NCBI RefSeq assembly: GCF_000753865.1
Contig: NZ_JQFW01000015.1
Location: 429,916 to 493,915, forward strand
Length of the DNA stretch: 64,000 bases
Source: Alteromonas sp. LOR
GTDB taxonomy: Bacteria > Pseudomonadota > Gammaproteobacteria > Enterobacterales > Alteromonadaceae
Direction: 5' to 3'
Numbering within the stretch: the first letter of the stretch is position 1; the number at the start of each line of letters is the position of its first letter. Shown piece after piece: positions 39,641 to 49,333 of this stretch. A program made the position numbers and the translations under genes. The notes below the pieces were generated by a model. It had not been told where the DNA came from and made no database searches. It saw only the letters and a program-made list of their open reading frames with translations.

Positions 39641-40844
39641 GAAGGAATTTAAAGAATTATTGCGGGATAGAAAAACGATCATCTTTATGATCTTGTTACC
39701 GCTATTATTGTTCCCCGCGATCTTTGGTGTGGGCATTTTCTTTATGAGTAATGCCGCTGAAAAGGCAGAAAACGAAATTTTAAAATATGCCATTGTTGGT
39801 GAAGCTTATGCGCCAGATATTGTTGAGTCGTTCAGTCAGGCTTCTGATAAGTTTGAGCAAGTCGCTATTGACGGCGCTGATACTGACACAGCTACCGACA
39901 AAGAAGGCTACGCAACGCTGATTAAAAACGAAACCTTAGACTTCGTGCTAGTAATACCTGAAACCTTTAACCCTGATATTTTGACATCAGGGCAGCATAA
40001 AATTGAGCTTTATCTTAATGACGCTGGGCTTAATAAAGTGTACGGACGAGTAGCTGAAATTATCGATGTATATATGGATGAGTACCAGCTTTCTGCATTT
40101 ACGCAGTTAGGTTTAAATGAATCTCAGCAGGAGGCGCTGCTAAAACCCATTTCAATTGAAAAACAAAATATTGCCGATGACAGAGAAGTGTGGGGAGAGC
40201 GTATTGGTGGCTTCCTTCCTTATTTCATATTCATATTGTGCTTACAAGGTGCTATGGCACCAGCGGCTGATTTGGGAGCAGGGGAAAAGGAAAGAGGAAC
40301 ACTGGAAACCTTGCTTATCTCACCAATGGACAGGTACAAACTTGTACTGGGTAAATTCTTTACGGTAAGCGCTGCGGGGATCATTACTGCCCTCATCACC
40401 GTATCGTCCATGGCTCTGTGGGGAATAGTGTTATCACAAGGTATGGCCATCGAATTTGTCGTTGAAGTGATGTCCATGATTGGCATTGTAGATTTTGTAC
40501 TTATATTTCTTATGTTGGTGCCTGTGGTGGCAGTATTCGCAGCTATTTTGCTTTCCCTGTCTATCTATGCGCGTTCATTCAAAGAAGCACAAAGCTATAT
40601 GGGCTCGCTAATCATGGTGGTTATCTTCCCTGTGCTGATTGCTATGATGCCTGGTGTAGAACTAAAGGGTGCGTGGGTGTGGGTCCCGTTAACGAATGTA
40701 GCTCTCGCGATGAAGGAACTGTTTAAGGGCACTATGGATTACTTTGCGCTGTTTGGTATTTTTACTTCCACAGCCGTTATAGCAATAGGCCTTATCATGT
40801 TCTGCATTCATTGGTTCAACAAAGAAAAAGTACTATTTAGATAG
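39624..40844 (+). CDS. natB: ABC-2 type permease, NatB type
   Basis: A 406-residue membrane protein. One membrane segment (residues about 20-41) is followed by a ~130-residue extracytoplasmic domain, then five or six segments in the C-terminal half (about 190-400), the layout of NatB/ABC-2 permeases. The GAGEKERGTLETLLISPMDR block is the family's conserved coupling region. The start overlaps natA by 17 bases, and MWLIFKKEFKELLRDRKT is a typical cytoplasmic N-terminus. A strong terminator follows, so natAB is a two-gene unit. Confidence 0.85.
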   Translation: MWLIFKKEFKELLRDRKTIIFMILLPLLLFPAIFGVGIFFMSNAAEKAENEILKYAIVGEAYAPDIVESFSQASDKFEQVAIDGADTDTATDKEGYATLIKNETLDFVLVIPETFNPDILTSGQHKIELYLNDAGLNKVYGRVAEIIDVYMDEYQLSAFTQLGLNESQQEALLKPISIEKQNIADDREVWGERIGGFLPYFIFILCLQGAMAPAADLGAGEKERGTLETLLISPMDRYKLVLGKFFTVSAAGIITALITVSSMALWGIVLSQGMAIEFVVEVMSMIGIVDFVLIFLMLVPVVAVFAAILLSLSIYARSFKEAQSYMGSLIMVVIFPVLIAMMPGVELKGAWVWVPLTNVALAMKELFKGTMDYFALFGIFTSTAVIAIGLIMFCIHWFNKEKVLFR

Positions 40845-40868
40845 CCAGTGTACTGGTATCAGCGCGAG

Positions 40869-40923
40869 CGCCCCGTGTGGTTGGAAGGTGGTTAATCCTA
40901 CCAGCCACACGGGGCGTTTTTTT
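40869..40923 (+). terminator. natAB terminator
   Basis: CGCCCCGTGTGG (40869-40880) pairs with CCACACGGGGCG (40905-40916), with a further imperfect inner stem, followed by seven T residues. Confidence 0.92.
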
Positions 40924-40977
40924 ATGGCGTGGAATATTTTCGAAGGCCGGATATTTGGCTAATACAAAGGACGTGTT

Positions 40978-41301
40978 TCATACCTCAAAATCGATTCGTT
41001 TGATAATACCTTCCCAGCCAGGAGGGATCTTTCCTTGAAGAACGTATGAGTAGGCGAGCAGCTCTGCGATAACAAAATACAAGGACTCTGGGATATCCTG
41101 GCCTACATCAAGTGTGGCAAGTACTTCACTTAAATAAGGGTCTTCATGGATAAGTATTCCTGTTTCTTCTGCCATAGCGATGATGGCTTCGGCGAGGTCG
41201 CCATATCCCTTTGCCACCACTTTGGGCGTATTTTTTTTGTCGCCTCCTTCGTACTTGAGGCCTATGGCACGTTTAGCCTTGTTTTGCTTATCTGAACTCA
41301 T
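40978..41301 (-). CDS. FlhB C-terminal-domain-like protein
   Basis: A 107-residue protein matching only the cytoplasmic domain of the flagellar export-switch protein FlhB: AIGLKYEGGDKKNTPKVVAKGYGDLAEAI, here quoted in part (ALKY-like and VVAKG-LAE-I motifs), with an IHEDPYLSEVLATLDVGQDIPESLY block like the FlhB end. The membrane segments are missing, and so is the NPTH autocleavage motif that normally precedes this part. Such short FlhB-like proteins (YlqH in Bacillus) occur beside a FliK-like gene, as here (41404-44055, 102 bases upstream on the same strand). It may interact with the export gate, but no function is established from sequence. Confidence 0.82.
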   Translation of the reverse strand: MSSDKQNKAKRAIGLKYEGGDKKNTPKVVAKGYGDLAEAIIAMAEETGILIHEDPYLSEVLATLDVGQDIPESLYFVIAELLAYSYVLQGKIPPGWEGIIKRIDFEV

Positions 41302-41403
41302 CGCAATAACTCATTTACCATTTTTACGCTTCTTTTGAAAAAGGGAGACTCAACAGAGCGTTTCCAAGGGGAACGCAAAAAAGAGAAGCATTCAAAACAC
41401 GCT

Positions 41404-44055
41404 TCACACTTTGGTCTCAAAAATATGATGAGGACGGCTATTGAGTGTGTCTGGTATATGGCCGCGCTGAAAACTCGAATTTTCAACATGAAGCCCCAGC
41501 CCTTCTAACCGTTTGGTTAAATACGGCAGTGTATCTGCAATCCTTGCCAGAATAACGTCATTTGACGCATACAAGTCGAGGGTTATTGACTCTTTATCTA
41601 TTTTTGATTTGGCAAGCACCTGACCTGTATCGCCGATATCCAATTTCATAGTGACGTTCCATAGCCCCCGCTGAGCATTATTTTCTTGCTGTTGATGCTG
41701 TTTGTGATTTTCGCGGTAGATGAGCAGTTCTGGTGGCGTGCTGTGTTGAGACAGCGTGGGCAGCACGTAATAAAAAGCATCTTGACCTTGAATACGTGAA
41801 TCTGCTTGAGTTACTTTGCTTTGCTGATGATTGGCAAGCAATGTTTTTAATTGAGCTAACAGCTGCTGACGGCCATCTAACTGGTTTACATCTTGGCTAA
41901 CCCTGCTTGGCTGAGTGTTACTTCCCACGCTTGCCAAGGTTTTGGAGATAATAGAGTCAGGTGCATCTATTTGCGACTTCAGACTGGGCTGTCGCTGCAG
42001 GGCTCTTCCCGCTAATGCGAGTTGAACAAGTGCAACAAGTCCTTGTACAAAACTCGATACCGCAACGGGAGAGGTTAGCGTTGATGGCGTTGCCAAAAGT
42101 GCTGGGCTGTTTAGCAGCGTTTGAATACGCTGAGGCAATGACGAGTCAGGCCCTGACGTACCGGCCTTTAAATTAGCGTCTTTAACCTCTTTGTCCTTTC
42201 CCGTGCTGTCAGTAGATTTCACGTCAGACTCGGCTAAAGCACTTGTCATTTCTTTGACTAGCGCGTTTCGTTCACTAGCACTTATTTGCTGCTTGCTGGT
42301 GTTATTTGAGAGTTGCTGCAATAGATTATTAAACAGCTCCACCGAAGCGCTTTTTGCTTCAGATTTTATCATTTGAGCAATGGATCCCAATGTGGGCTTT
42401 GTTGCGTTTGCTTCTTTGGTCAATTGGGTGTTCGCTGTGTTTTCTACCGCATTTGCAACCTGAGTAGAAGGTGCCTTTTGTGCAGGCAATCCCTGAGTTG
42501 TTTCAAGTTGTGGCTTGCTTAGCGCCGAAGGCGACGCCGAGCGAACGTCTATGCTTTTTAGTTGCTGTATTAATTTGGACAGTGCAGATGACGTATCTTG
42601 TTGAGCTATGGAATTACCTTGTACTTGCCCAAGAACGCTATTGTTCGGTCTATTCTCTACAATGGACACTAGGGCTGTAAGGGCACTAGCGGTGCTGCCA
42701 GTTTGATTTAATAAAACACGGGAGAGTGAGCGAATGGCGTTATGTACATCACTGCCGCTAAGGGACTCAGGTGCAGTTTTAATACTGGCACTGTGAGCAT
42801 TATTAACACTATGAGAGCTATGTAATGACGCATTAGGTGCTAGCCGTGAACTTGCTCCTTTTCCAGCTTTTAATATTTCAATGCCAGTAAGTTGAGATAT
42901 CGGCAGGCTTTTAACATCTACATTTCGCAGCTGCCCTGTGCTCAATACAGGCAATATGTCCTTGGCTAAAAGTGAAGCTGAAGCCGGTAGTGAAAATGTG
43001 GTTAGCACGCTATTTTTTGTAGTGTGAACGCTTAGTGTAGCGCTTGCTGCGTCCTTTGTATTTAAGGAAAGGAGACTTACGGCTTTTAAGATGTTGTTGC
43101 CAAAACTTGAGGTAGAGAGCGACGCCGAGCCAGGGAGAAGCTGCTTTAACGCTGAAGGAACACCGCGCTCTTGAGATATCGCCACACCGCCTTGTTTAAG
43201 TGCCTGCTCAATAAGTGGGTATTGAGCTTTAGCACTTATATTTCCTAGTGATAGGGAGTCTAAGTTTGTGCGCTGCTGTGCAGAGCTCTTGCCCGTTAAC
43301 TCGTTGGCAATAGTATTTAAACTAGTGTGTAGTGTTAGCGCAACATTCCCACTTTGCGTCTTGTTGAGGCTGATGGAAACGCCTTTGCCAATAAGGTTTT
43401 GAAGTGATGCCATTGACTTAGCGTCTAATTGGGCCAAGGGCAAATGAAGTGATTTACCCCCCTCTATACCAAGGGTTACTTCTTTACTGGTAACAGAATG
43501 TACTTGTGCCCTAAGCGATACGGCGGCTCCTTCAGCGTTCTTTAAAGCTTCTGCGATTGCTTTAAACAGTTGACCTTGCTTATCCAAAGGAATACTTGTG
43601 CTCTGCGATATCACCTCTACAGACGTCAATGCAGCTTGTACTGTGCTGTTTATTCCAGAAGCCGTCGCTCCAGAGCTATTTACTCCAAAAGCTCCTGTCC
43701 CAGAGCCACTTGCCCCAGAGCCGAGGGATATGAGTTGAGGCTGCTGTATTCCTTGGCGAGAAACAGTATCGGGGACACGTAAATTCGCTTTTAACTGGGG
43801 AGTGCTTAGGGCCAAAACATTATCTGGAAGCCGAGCAACAACTACCTTAGCGGCGTTATCAATTGCTACCGCCCGTGATAGCGGGTTGCTGCGGGATTGA
43901 TTCGTAGCGCCTTGTTGAGTAGGTGCTTGGCCTGTATCAGCGGAGACCGGACTGGTGTTTTGACTTCCAGCAGCGCTCGCAGCGCCTGTTTGCCCTGTAG
44001 ATTGTGCTGTTGTTTTCAGTACACTCGCGAGAATATTGGAAAGTTGCGACGTCAT
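41404..44055 (-). CDS. FliK-like hook-length-control domain protein
   Basis: An 883-residue protein, mostly low in complexity and rich in Ser, Ala, Gln and Thr (about 1-730), with no signal peptide. The C-terminal ~110 residues (from about 770) look like the Flg_hook domain of FliK: GLWNVTMKLDIGDTGQV, ITLDLYASNDVILARIADTL and LTKRLEGLGLHVENSSF, shown in parts. FliK measures the flagellar hook and switches export specificity through FlhB, so the pairing with an FlhB-like protein is meaningful. No other flagellar gene is in the window, and the protein is about twice the usual FliK length. It is therefore likely a paralogue of unknown role rather than the main FliK. Confidence 0.82.
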   Translation of the reverse strand: MTSQLSNILASVLKTTAQSTGQTGAASAAGSQNTSPVSADTGQAPTQQGATNQSRSNPLSRAVAIDNAAKVVVARLPDNVLALSTPQLKANLRVPDTVSRQGIQQPQLISLGSGASGSGTGAFGVNSSGATASGINSTVQAALTSVEVISQSTSIPLDKQGQLFKAIAEALKNAEGAAVSLRAQVHSVTSKEVTLGIEGGKSLHLPLAQLDAKSMASLQNLIGKGVSISLNKTQSGNVALTLHTSLNTIANELTGKSSAQQRTNLDSLSLGNISAKAQYPLIEQALKQGGVAISQERGVPSALKQLLPGSASLSTSSFGNNILKAVSLLSLNTKDAASATLSVHTTKNSVLTTFSLPASASLLAKDILPVLSTGQLRNVDVKSLPISQLTGIEILKAGKGASSRLAPNASLHSSHSVNNAHSASIKTAPESLSGSDVHNAIRSLSRVLLNQTGSTASALTALVSIVENRPNNSVLGQVQGNSIAQQDTSSALSKLIQQLKSIDVRSASPSALSKPQLETTQGLPAQKAPSTQVANAVENTANTQLTKEANATKPTLGSIAQMIKSEAKSASVELFNNLLQQLSNNTSKQQISASERNALVKEMTSALAESDVKSTDSTGKDKEVKDANLKAGTSGPDSSLPQRIQTLLNSPALLATPSTLTSPVAVSSFVQGLVALVQLALAGRALQRQPSLKSQIDAPDSIISKTLASVGSNTQPSRVSQDVNQLDGRQQLLAQLKTLLANHQQSKVTQADSRIQGQDAFYYVLPTLSQHSTPPELLIYRENHKQHQQQENNAQRGLWNVTMKLDIGDTGQVLAKSKIDKESITLDLYASNDVILARIADTLPYLTKRLEGLGLHVENSSFQRGHIPDTLNSRPHHIFETKV

Positions 44056-44393
44056 GTGATTGGTATCGGCCTTGGCATGTTTTTCCTTAGCTGAGTAATT
44101 GATAAAGGCACAATCGATTATTATAGTAAAGCAGGCTAAAAGCCGCCTATTAAACCTGTTATTGGCTCACCGATTAATTCGCTAACTAACTCATTTTTTG
44201 AAAGGCATTTGAACAACCCAGTTAATGTTGTAGATAGCGTGTGATGGAAACAATAAATCGTAAATAAAAAAGACAAGAAAACTGTTGAAGTAAATCATAT
44301 TTAATTGATATTCGCGACTGCGAAAATGCCATCCTGTGATAAACTAGCGCCAATTTTTAGAGTTAGTAATTCGTACAGAAGGTAGACGTCGTA
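44056..44393. other. 338-base divergent region between the FliK-like gene and the ccm operon
   Basis: AT-rich DNA that must hold both promoters. I see no clear operator, hairpin or small gene. Confidence 0.5.
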
Positions 44394-45017
44394 GTGCTAA
44401 AAGCGTGTGAACTGACATGCGTAAAAAGAGACAGGGTCTTATTCGAAAATGTTTCATTGGCGGTCAGTGCCGGTGAGCTTCTGTATGTTCGTGGGCCTAA
44501 CGGAGCGGGTAAAACCAGCTTACTTCGAATTCTCACCGGGCTAAGCACGCCTGAATCTGGCACCGTATTGTTTAACGGAGAAGATATTGCAGATTCTTCG
44601 TTATCGTATTTGTCGACGTTGTTATACCTAGGTCACAAGAGCGGAACCAACGGCAGCTTATCTGCACTGGACAACTTAAGGTTTTGGCTAGCTCAACATC
44701 AAGTGAAATGCGAAGAGAGCCAACTTTTCGATGCATTAATGCGTATAGGGCTAGTTGGTCTTGAAGACGTACCAGTACGGTTCTTGTCGGCGGGTCAGCA
44801 GCGAAGAGTAGCCCTTGCCCGCTTGTGGTTAAAGCCCGCTGACGTATGGATCCTCGATGAGCCTTTTACCGCATTAGATGTTAAAGGCATAGCGTTGCTC
44901 GAAGGGCGAATGAAATCTCATGTTGAGCGTGGTGGCGTTGTCATAACTACCTCTCATCAGCCGCTGTCTGAAGCTGCAGGCGAGCACAGCGTATTTGATT
45001 TGGAGTATCGGTTTTAA
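44394..45017 (+). CDS. ccmA: cytochrome c biogenesis ATP-binding protein CcmA
   Basis: CcmA is the ATPase of the CcmABCD complex, which drives release of heme-loaded CcmE. The 207-residue protein has Walker A GPNGAGKTS, the short signature FLSAGQQRRVALARL, Walker B VWILDEPFTALD and the switch histidine TTSHQ. GTG at 44394 is the only start that keeps the N-terminus (LKACELTCVKRDRVLFENVS); AAGG lies about 14 bases upstream, somewhat far. First gene of ccmABCDEFGHI; its stop overlaps the ccmB start (TAATG). Confidence 0.96.
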   Translation: MLKACELTCVKRDRVLFENVSLAVSAGELLYVRGPNGAGKTSLLRILTGLSTPESGTVLFNGEDIADSSLSYLSTLLYLGHKSGTNGSLSALDNLRFWLAQHQVKCEESQLFDALMRIGLVGLEDVPVRFLSAGQQRRVALARLWLKPADVWILDEPFTALDVKGIALLEGRMKSHVERGGVVITTSHQPLSEAAGEHSVFDLEYRF

Positions 45018-45682
45018 TGTCGCTGTATCAGGGAGTTTTTAAACGAGACGTTCACATTGCGTTTAAACAGAAGGCTGAACTACTTCAACCGCTTATGTTT
45101 TTGCTAATGGTCGTTACTATGTTCCCACTTGGTGTCAGCCCGTCTCCTGACACCTTGCAACGCATTGGTCCTGGGGTGCTGTGGATTGCGGCAATCCTGT
45201 CATCATTGATGGCCATGGAGCGAATGTTTCGAGACGACTTTCAAGACGGCACCATGGAGCAATACGTGCTCTCAGGTATGTCTCTTGCGGGGATTAGTGC
45301 TGTGAAGGTGTGCGTGCATTGGCTGGTGAGTTTTATTCCCATGCTCGTGCTGTCACCGCTATTAGCCATGTTTTTAAATTTAACGTTTGATATGTACGTG
45401 GCGCTATTAGCAACGTTGTTTCTAGGTACGCCGCTACTGTCGTTAATTGGTGCAATTGCAGTAGGGTTAACGGTAGGGTTACAGAAAGGTGGTGTGTTGT
45501 TAGCATTGCTACTAATCCCTGTTTTTATTCCGTTACTCATTTTTGCCACATCAGCTGTGGATTCTGCCGCACTTCAATTACCTTATTATCCGCAACTTGC
45601 TATTATCGCGGCCATGCTGTTGCTGGCACTAGCAATAGCACCTTTTGCGATAGCGTATTCTTTAAGAGTGAGTCAGAACTAA
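45017..45682 (+). CDS. ccmB: heme exporter membrane protein CcmB
   Basis: A 221-residue inner-membrane protein with about six segments. The N-terminal FKRDVHIAFKQKAELLQPLMFLL and FRDDFQDGTMEQYVLSG blocks, quoted in part, are characteristic of CcmB. With CcmA and CcmC it forms the complex that releases holo-CcmE. It overlaps ccmA and ccmC by one base each (TAATG), which indicates tight coupling. Confidence 0.96.
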   Translation: MSLYQGVFKRDVHIAFKQKAELLQPLMFLLMVVTMFPLGVSPSPDTLQRIGPGVLWIAAILSSLMAMERMFRDDFQDGTMEQYVLSGMSLAGISAVKVCVHWLVSFIPMLVLSPLLAMFLNLTFDMYVALLATLFLGTPLLSLIGAIAVGLTVGLQKGGVLLALLLIPVFIPLLIFATSAVDSAALQLPYYPQLAIIAAMLLLALAIAPFAIAYSLRVSQN

Positions 45683-46434
45683 TGTGGAAGTGGTTACATC
45701 CCTACGCAAAAACAGAGCGAGCTTATCAGCTTTGCGTAACGTTACAGCCTTGGCTTTGGGCAGGCGCCGGTGTTGCTTTGTTTGTTGGCACGCTGTGGGG
45801 ACTTGCGTTTGCGCCACAGGATTATCAACAGGGTGATTCATTTCGTATTATTTATATTCATGTGCCAAGCGCCATATTGTCTATGGGCACGTATGTAGCC
45901 ATGGCAGTAGCGGCACTCGTCGGTATGGTATGGCAGTGGCGCACGGCTTACATGAGCATGATTGCCATGGCGCCTGTTGGCGCTGTAATGACATTTATTG
46001 CCTTGTTCACCGGTGCTGCATGGGGCAAGCCCATGTGGGGCGCGTGGTGGGTATGGGACGCGCGGTTGACCTCAGAGCTTATTTTGTTGTTTTTATATTT
46101 TGGTGTTATCGCGCTTTACGGTGCATTTGAAGATAAACAGCAAGCTGGCAAAGCCGCAGGGGTTATGGCGCTTGTAGGGGTAGTGAATATTCCTATTATT
46201 CATTACTCAGTTGAGTGGTGGAACACCCTTCATCAGGGGGCCACAATTAGCAAGTTTGACAACCCTTCGATAGCTCCTGAAATGCTGTGGCCGTTACTAA
46301 TTAACCTACTTGGTTTTGCATTTTTTATTGGTGCAGTAACCACAGTTCGCTTACGCAATGAAATTGTGCTGCGAGAAATGCATCGTCCTTGGGTGCAAGC
46401 GCTTGCGAAAAAACAGGTAAAAGGGGCTCAGTAG
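45682..46434 (+). CDS. ccmC: heme exporter protein CcmC
   Basis: CcmC binds periplasmic heme and attaches it to CcmE. The 250-residue protein has six membrane segments and the tryptophan-rich WWD motif (WGAWWVWDARLTSELIL, quoted in part) between histidine-bearing loops, including HVPSA and HYSVEWWNTLHQ. ccmD follows one base after its stop. Confidence 0.97.
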   Translation: MWKWLHPYAKTERAYQLCVTLQPWLWAGAGVALFVGTLWGLAFAPQDYQQGDSFRIIYIHVPSAILSMGTYVAMAVAALVGMVWQWRTAYMSMIAMAPVGAVMTFIALFTGAAWGKPMWGAWWVWDARLTSELILLFLYFGVIALYGAFEDKQQAGKAAGVMALVGVVNIPIIHYSVEWWNTLHQGATISKFDNPSIAPEMLWPLLINLLGFAFFIGAVTTVRLRNEIVLREMHRPWVQALAKKQVKGAQ

Positions 46435-46435
46435 T

Positions 46436-46633
46436 ATGCAATTTGAATCGTTGACAGACTTTTTTGCGATGGGCGGGTATGCCTTTTACGTATGGATATC
46501 GTTTTTCGTCACGTTTGGCAGCATGGCCATCATAGCAATACAAAGTTATGTAAAACAAAAAACGCTGCTGTCTACAACGCTAAAAGAACAAGAGCGAAGG
46601 GCCCGAATTAAGCGTGCCCAGCAGAGCGTGTAA
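46436..46633 (+). CDS. ccmD: heme exporter protein CcmD
   Basis: A 65-residue protein with one membrane segment (YAFYVWISFFVTFGSMAIIAI) and a basic C-terminal tail rich in Arg and Lys. The FAMGGYAFYVW start is typical of CcmD. It helps release CcmE from CcmABC. A 90-base gap to ccmE follows, the largest inside the operon. Confidence 0.93.
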   Translation: MQFESLTDFFAMGGYAFYVWISFFVTFGSMAIIAIQSYVKQKTLLSTTLKEQERRARIKRAQQSV

Positions 46634-46723
46634 ATTGGGCGCTTAAAATTAGCTCGCTGTATTAGGCGTGCTATTTACAAGACACATTTTTCAATTTTCC
46701 AAATATCGAAGTGAGATAGTTGC

Positions 46724-47326
46724 ATGAACCCAAGACGAAAGCAGCGTTTAACTGTAGTGGCTTTAATCGGCCTTCTAGTTGCTAGTGCAATTGGACTGAT
46801 GCTCTATGCATTAAACGACAGCATTGATTTATTTTATACGCCAAGCGAAATCATTGAGGGTAAAAATGGACTAAAGCCACAGGTAGGACAGCGTTTGCGT
46901 ATTGGCGGAATGGTAGTGCCAGGAACGGTAAGCCGCGACCCAGATAGTTTAGCGGTCAGTTTCGACCTTGTAGATACAGGCCCTGCTGTTACGGTGACTT
47001 TTACCGGTATTTTACCGGATTTATTTCGCGAGGGTCAGGGCATAGTGGCAACGGGCGTATTAACAGACTCAAGACAGATAAATGCTCAGGAAGTACTGGC
47101 AAAACACGATGAAGAGTATATGCCGCCTGAATTGGCAGAAAAAATGAAGGGTATAAAACACGTTAAGCCGGAAAATAAATCCGGTTACGGTTCTTCAGAC
47201 GCCAGCTCTTATAACGACAAATCCTATGAAGCTAGCTCTTATGAGAAAAGCACTTACGAAAGCGGTGTATCGGGCAATAAGCCCTCAAAGGCAGATTCAA
47301 CCACGAGCATGAATGAGGGGCAGTAA
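46724..47326 (+). CDS. ccmE: heme chaperone CcmE
   Basis: CcmE carries heme covalently from CcmC to CcmF in the periplasm. It has an N-terminal anchor (about 8-30) and an OB-fold domain. The heme-binding histidine is H128 in [12 protein letters not shown], with Y132 nearby. The C-terminal tail (about 145-200) is unusually rich in Ser, Tyr and Lys ([20 protein letters not shown] in part), longer than in E. coli CcmE (159 residues) and probably disordered. ccmF begins 3 bases after its stop. Confidence 0.96.
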   Translation: MNPRRKQRLTVVALIGLLVASAIGLMLYALNDSIDLFYTPSEIIEGKNGLKPQVGQRLRIGGMVVPGTVSRDPDSLAVSFDLVDTGPAVTVTFTGILPDLFREGQGIVATGVLTDSRQINAQEVLAKHDEEYMPPELAEKMKGIKHVKPENKSGYGSSDASSYNDKSYEASSYEKSTYESGVSGNKPSKADSTTSMNEGQ

Positions 47327-47329
47327 GTT

Positions 47330-49333
47330 ATGATACCTGAAATTGGTAATATAGCGCTTACACTGGCGTTAGTGCTATCCATTTTGTTGGCGGTATATCC
47401 GCTTTGGGGTGCCCACCGTCAACATGAAACCTTGATGGCAACGGCGAAGCCGTTAGCGATTGGCCTATTTATTTTTACGCTCATTGCGTATGTATGCTTG
47501 ACATATGCTTTTGTTACCGATGACTTTAGCGTTGAATACGTTGCACAGCATTCGAACAGCAAACTGCCAATCTATTATAAAATAACCGCAGTGTGGGGCG
47601 GGCACGAAGGCTCGTTTTTATTGTGGGTACTGATGCTATCGCTATGGACTGTTGCCGTGGCCATATTTAGCCGAGGGATCCCCCTTGCTATGGTAGCTCG
47701 AGTCCTATCGGTGCTGGGAATGATCGGTATCGGTTTCTACTTGTTTATGCTGCTAACGTCAAACCCGTTCAACAGCATGCTGCCGTTCTTTCCTGTTGAT
47801 GGGCGAGATCTTAATCCGCTGCTGCAAGATTTTGGCATGATTATCCATCCTCCTATGCTGTACATGGGATATGTAGGTTTTTCTGTGGCGTTTGCATTCG
47901 CAATCTCTGCGCTAATTTCAGGACAACTCGACTCCACGTGGGCTCGGTGGTCTCGTCCTTGGGTAATTGCTGCCTGGGCATTTCTCACCGTTGGCATTGC
48001 ATTGGGTAGCTGGTGGGCTTACTACGAGCTTGGCTGGGGCGGCTGGTGGTTCTGGGACCCAGTAGAAAATGCGTCTTTCATGCCATGGCTTGTGGGCACT
48101 GCGTTAATGCATTCCCTTGCGGTAACTGAAAAGCGCAAAGCCTTTAAATCTTGGACCGTTTTGTTGGCCATTGCTGCATTTAGCATGAGCTTACTTGGCA
48201 CCTTTTTGGTTCGCTCTGGCGTCATTGTGTCTGTGCATTCCTTTGCAAGCGATCCCACCCGAGGTTTATTTATTCTCGGTATTCTTATTGTGCTCAGTGG
48301 TTTTGGTTTACTGCTCTACGCAATGCGTGCTGCGTCACTAAAAAGCCCGGGCAGATATCAAGCTTTTTCACGTGAAGTGTTACTGATGGGAAACAACGTT
48401 TTCCTCTGTGCTGCAACGCTAGTGGTGTTGCTAGGAACTCTATTCCCACTTGTGCATAAAGAGTTGGGATTGGGCAGTATTTCGGTGGGTGCACCGTTTT
48501 TCAATCAGATGTTTACGCTGCTTATCGTTCCTTTTGTGCTTATTCTTGGCCTTGGGCCGCTTACCCGTTGGAAGCATCAAAAAGCCAGCGATCTCAAAAA
48601 ACAGCTGCTTATAGCGCTGGGCATTGCGCTAAGTGCAGGCATACTTGTGAACTTCGCCTACGACACGCCAAGCTACATGGGTGTGCTTGGTATGGTACTG
48701 GTGTTTTGGATTTTGGTGATGACGGTGCAAGAAGTTATTCAGCGGGTATCCTCAATGCCCAGTGACATGAGCACACTGACATCGCTTAAAAAACTGACGC
48801 CTAGCCACTGGGGTATGGTGCTAGGTCATGTTGGTTTTGCTATTTCAATTATTGGTATCACTCTAGTGTCTAATTATGAGCTGGAGCGTGATATTCGTAT
48901 GGATGTTGGCGAGACAGTGAGTTTAGGTGGTTATGACTTTACTTTTACCGATGTAAAGCGCGCCGACGGACCAAATTATAATGCCGACGCTGGCGTTTTT
49001 GATGTGCATAAAAATGGCGAGAAAGTCGTTAGGCTTGAGCCTGAAAAGCGTCTTTACACCGTGCAGCGTATGCCGATGACCGAGGCTGCAATTCACTCTA
49101 CAATTACGCGAGATGTGTTTATCGCCATGGGCGAGCCATTAGATAATGGGGCTTGGGCAATTCGGATATACATTAAACCATTTGTTATTTGGCTATGGGC
49201 TGGTGCGGTAGTAATGGCGCTGGGCGGGGTACTGTCAATTAGTGACAAGCGCTACCGAATTGCAAAAGTGAAGAAAGTAAAAGCGGTATTGAGTAGAAGC
49301 ACAACAGATAAACCTGAAGGGAATGCAATATGA
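47330..49333 (+). CDS. ccmF: heme lyase CcmF
   Basis: CcmF attaches heme to apocytochrome c. The 667-residue protein has many membrane segments and the WWD signature GWGGWWFWDPVENASFMPW. Histidine-bearing loops include VWGGHEGSFLLW, IIHPPMLYMGY and SVHSFASDPTRG. The length is normal. It overlaps the next gene by four bases (ATGA). Confidence 0.97.
   Translation: MIPEIGNIALTLALVLSILLAVYPLWGAHRQHETLMATAKPLAIGLFIFTLIAYVCLTYAFVTDDFSVEYVAQHSNSKLPIYYKITAVWGGHEGSFLLWVLMLSLWTVAVAIFSRGIPLAMVARVLSVLGMIGIGFYLFMLLTSNPFNSMLPFFPVDGRDLNPLLQDFGMIIHPPMLYMGYVGFSVAFAFAISALISGQLDSTWARWSRPWVIAAWAFLTVGIALGSWWAYYELGWGGWWFWDPVENASFMPWLVGTALMHSLAVTEKRKAFKSWTVLLAIAAFSMSLLGTFLVRSGVIVSVHSFASDPTRGLFILGILIVLSGFGLLLYAMRAASLKSPGRYQAFSREVLLMGNNVFLCAATLVVLLGTLFPLVHKELGLGSISVGAPFFNQMFTLLIVPFVLILGLGPLTRWKHQKASDLKKQLLIALGIALSAGILVNFAYDTPSYMGVLGMVLVFWILVMTVQEVIQRVSSMPSDMSTLTSLKKLTPSHWGMVLGHVGFAISIIGITLVSNYELERDIRMDVGETVSLGGYDFTFTDVKRADGPNYNADAGVFDVHKNGEKVVRLEPEKRLYTVQRMPMTEAAIHSTITRDVFIAMGEPLDNGAWAIRIYIKPFVIWLWAGAVVMALGGVLSISDKRYRIAKVKKVKAVLSRSTTDKPEGNAI

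Noticed and set aside
41298..41489. 63-codon frame between the FliK-like and FlhB-like genes
   Set aside because: It overlaps both real genes in another frame and lacks a ribosome-binding site.
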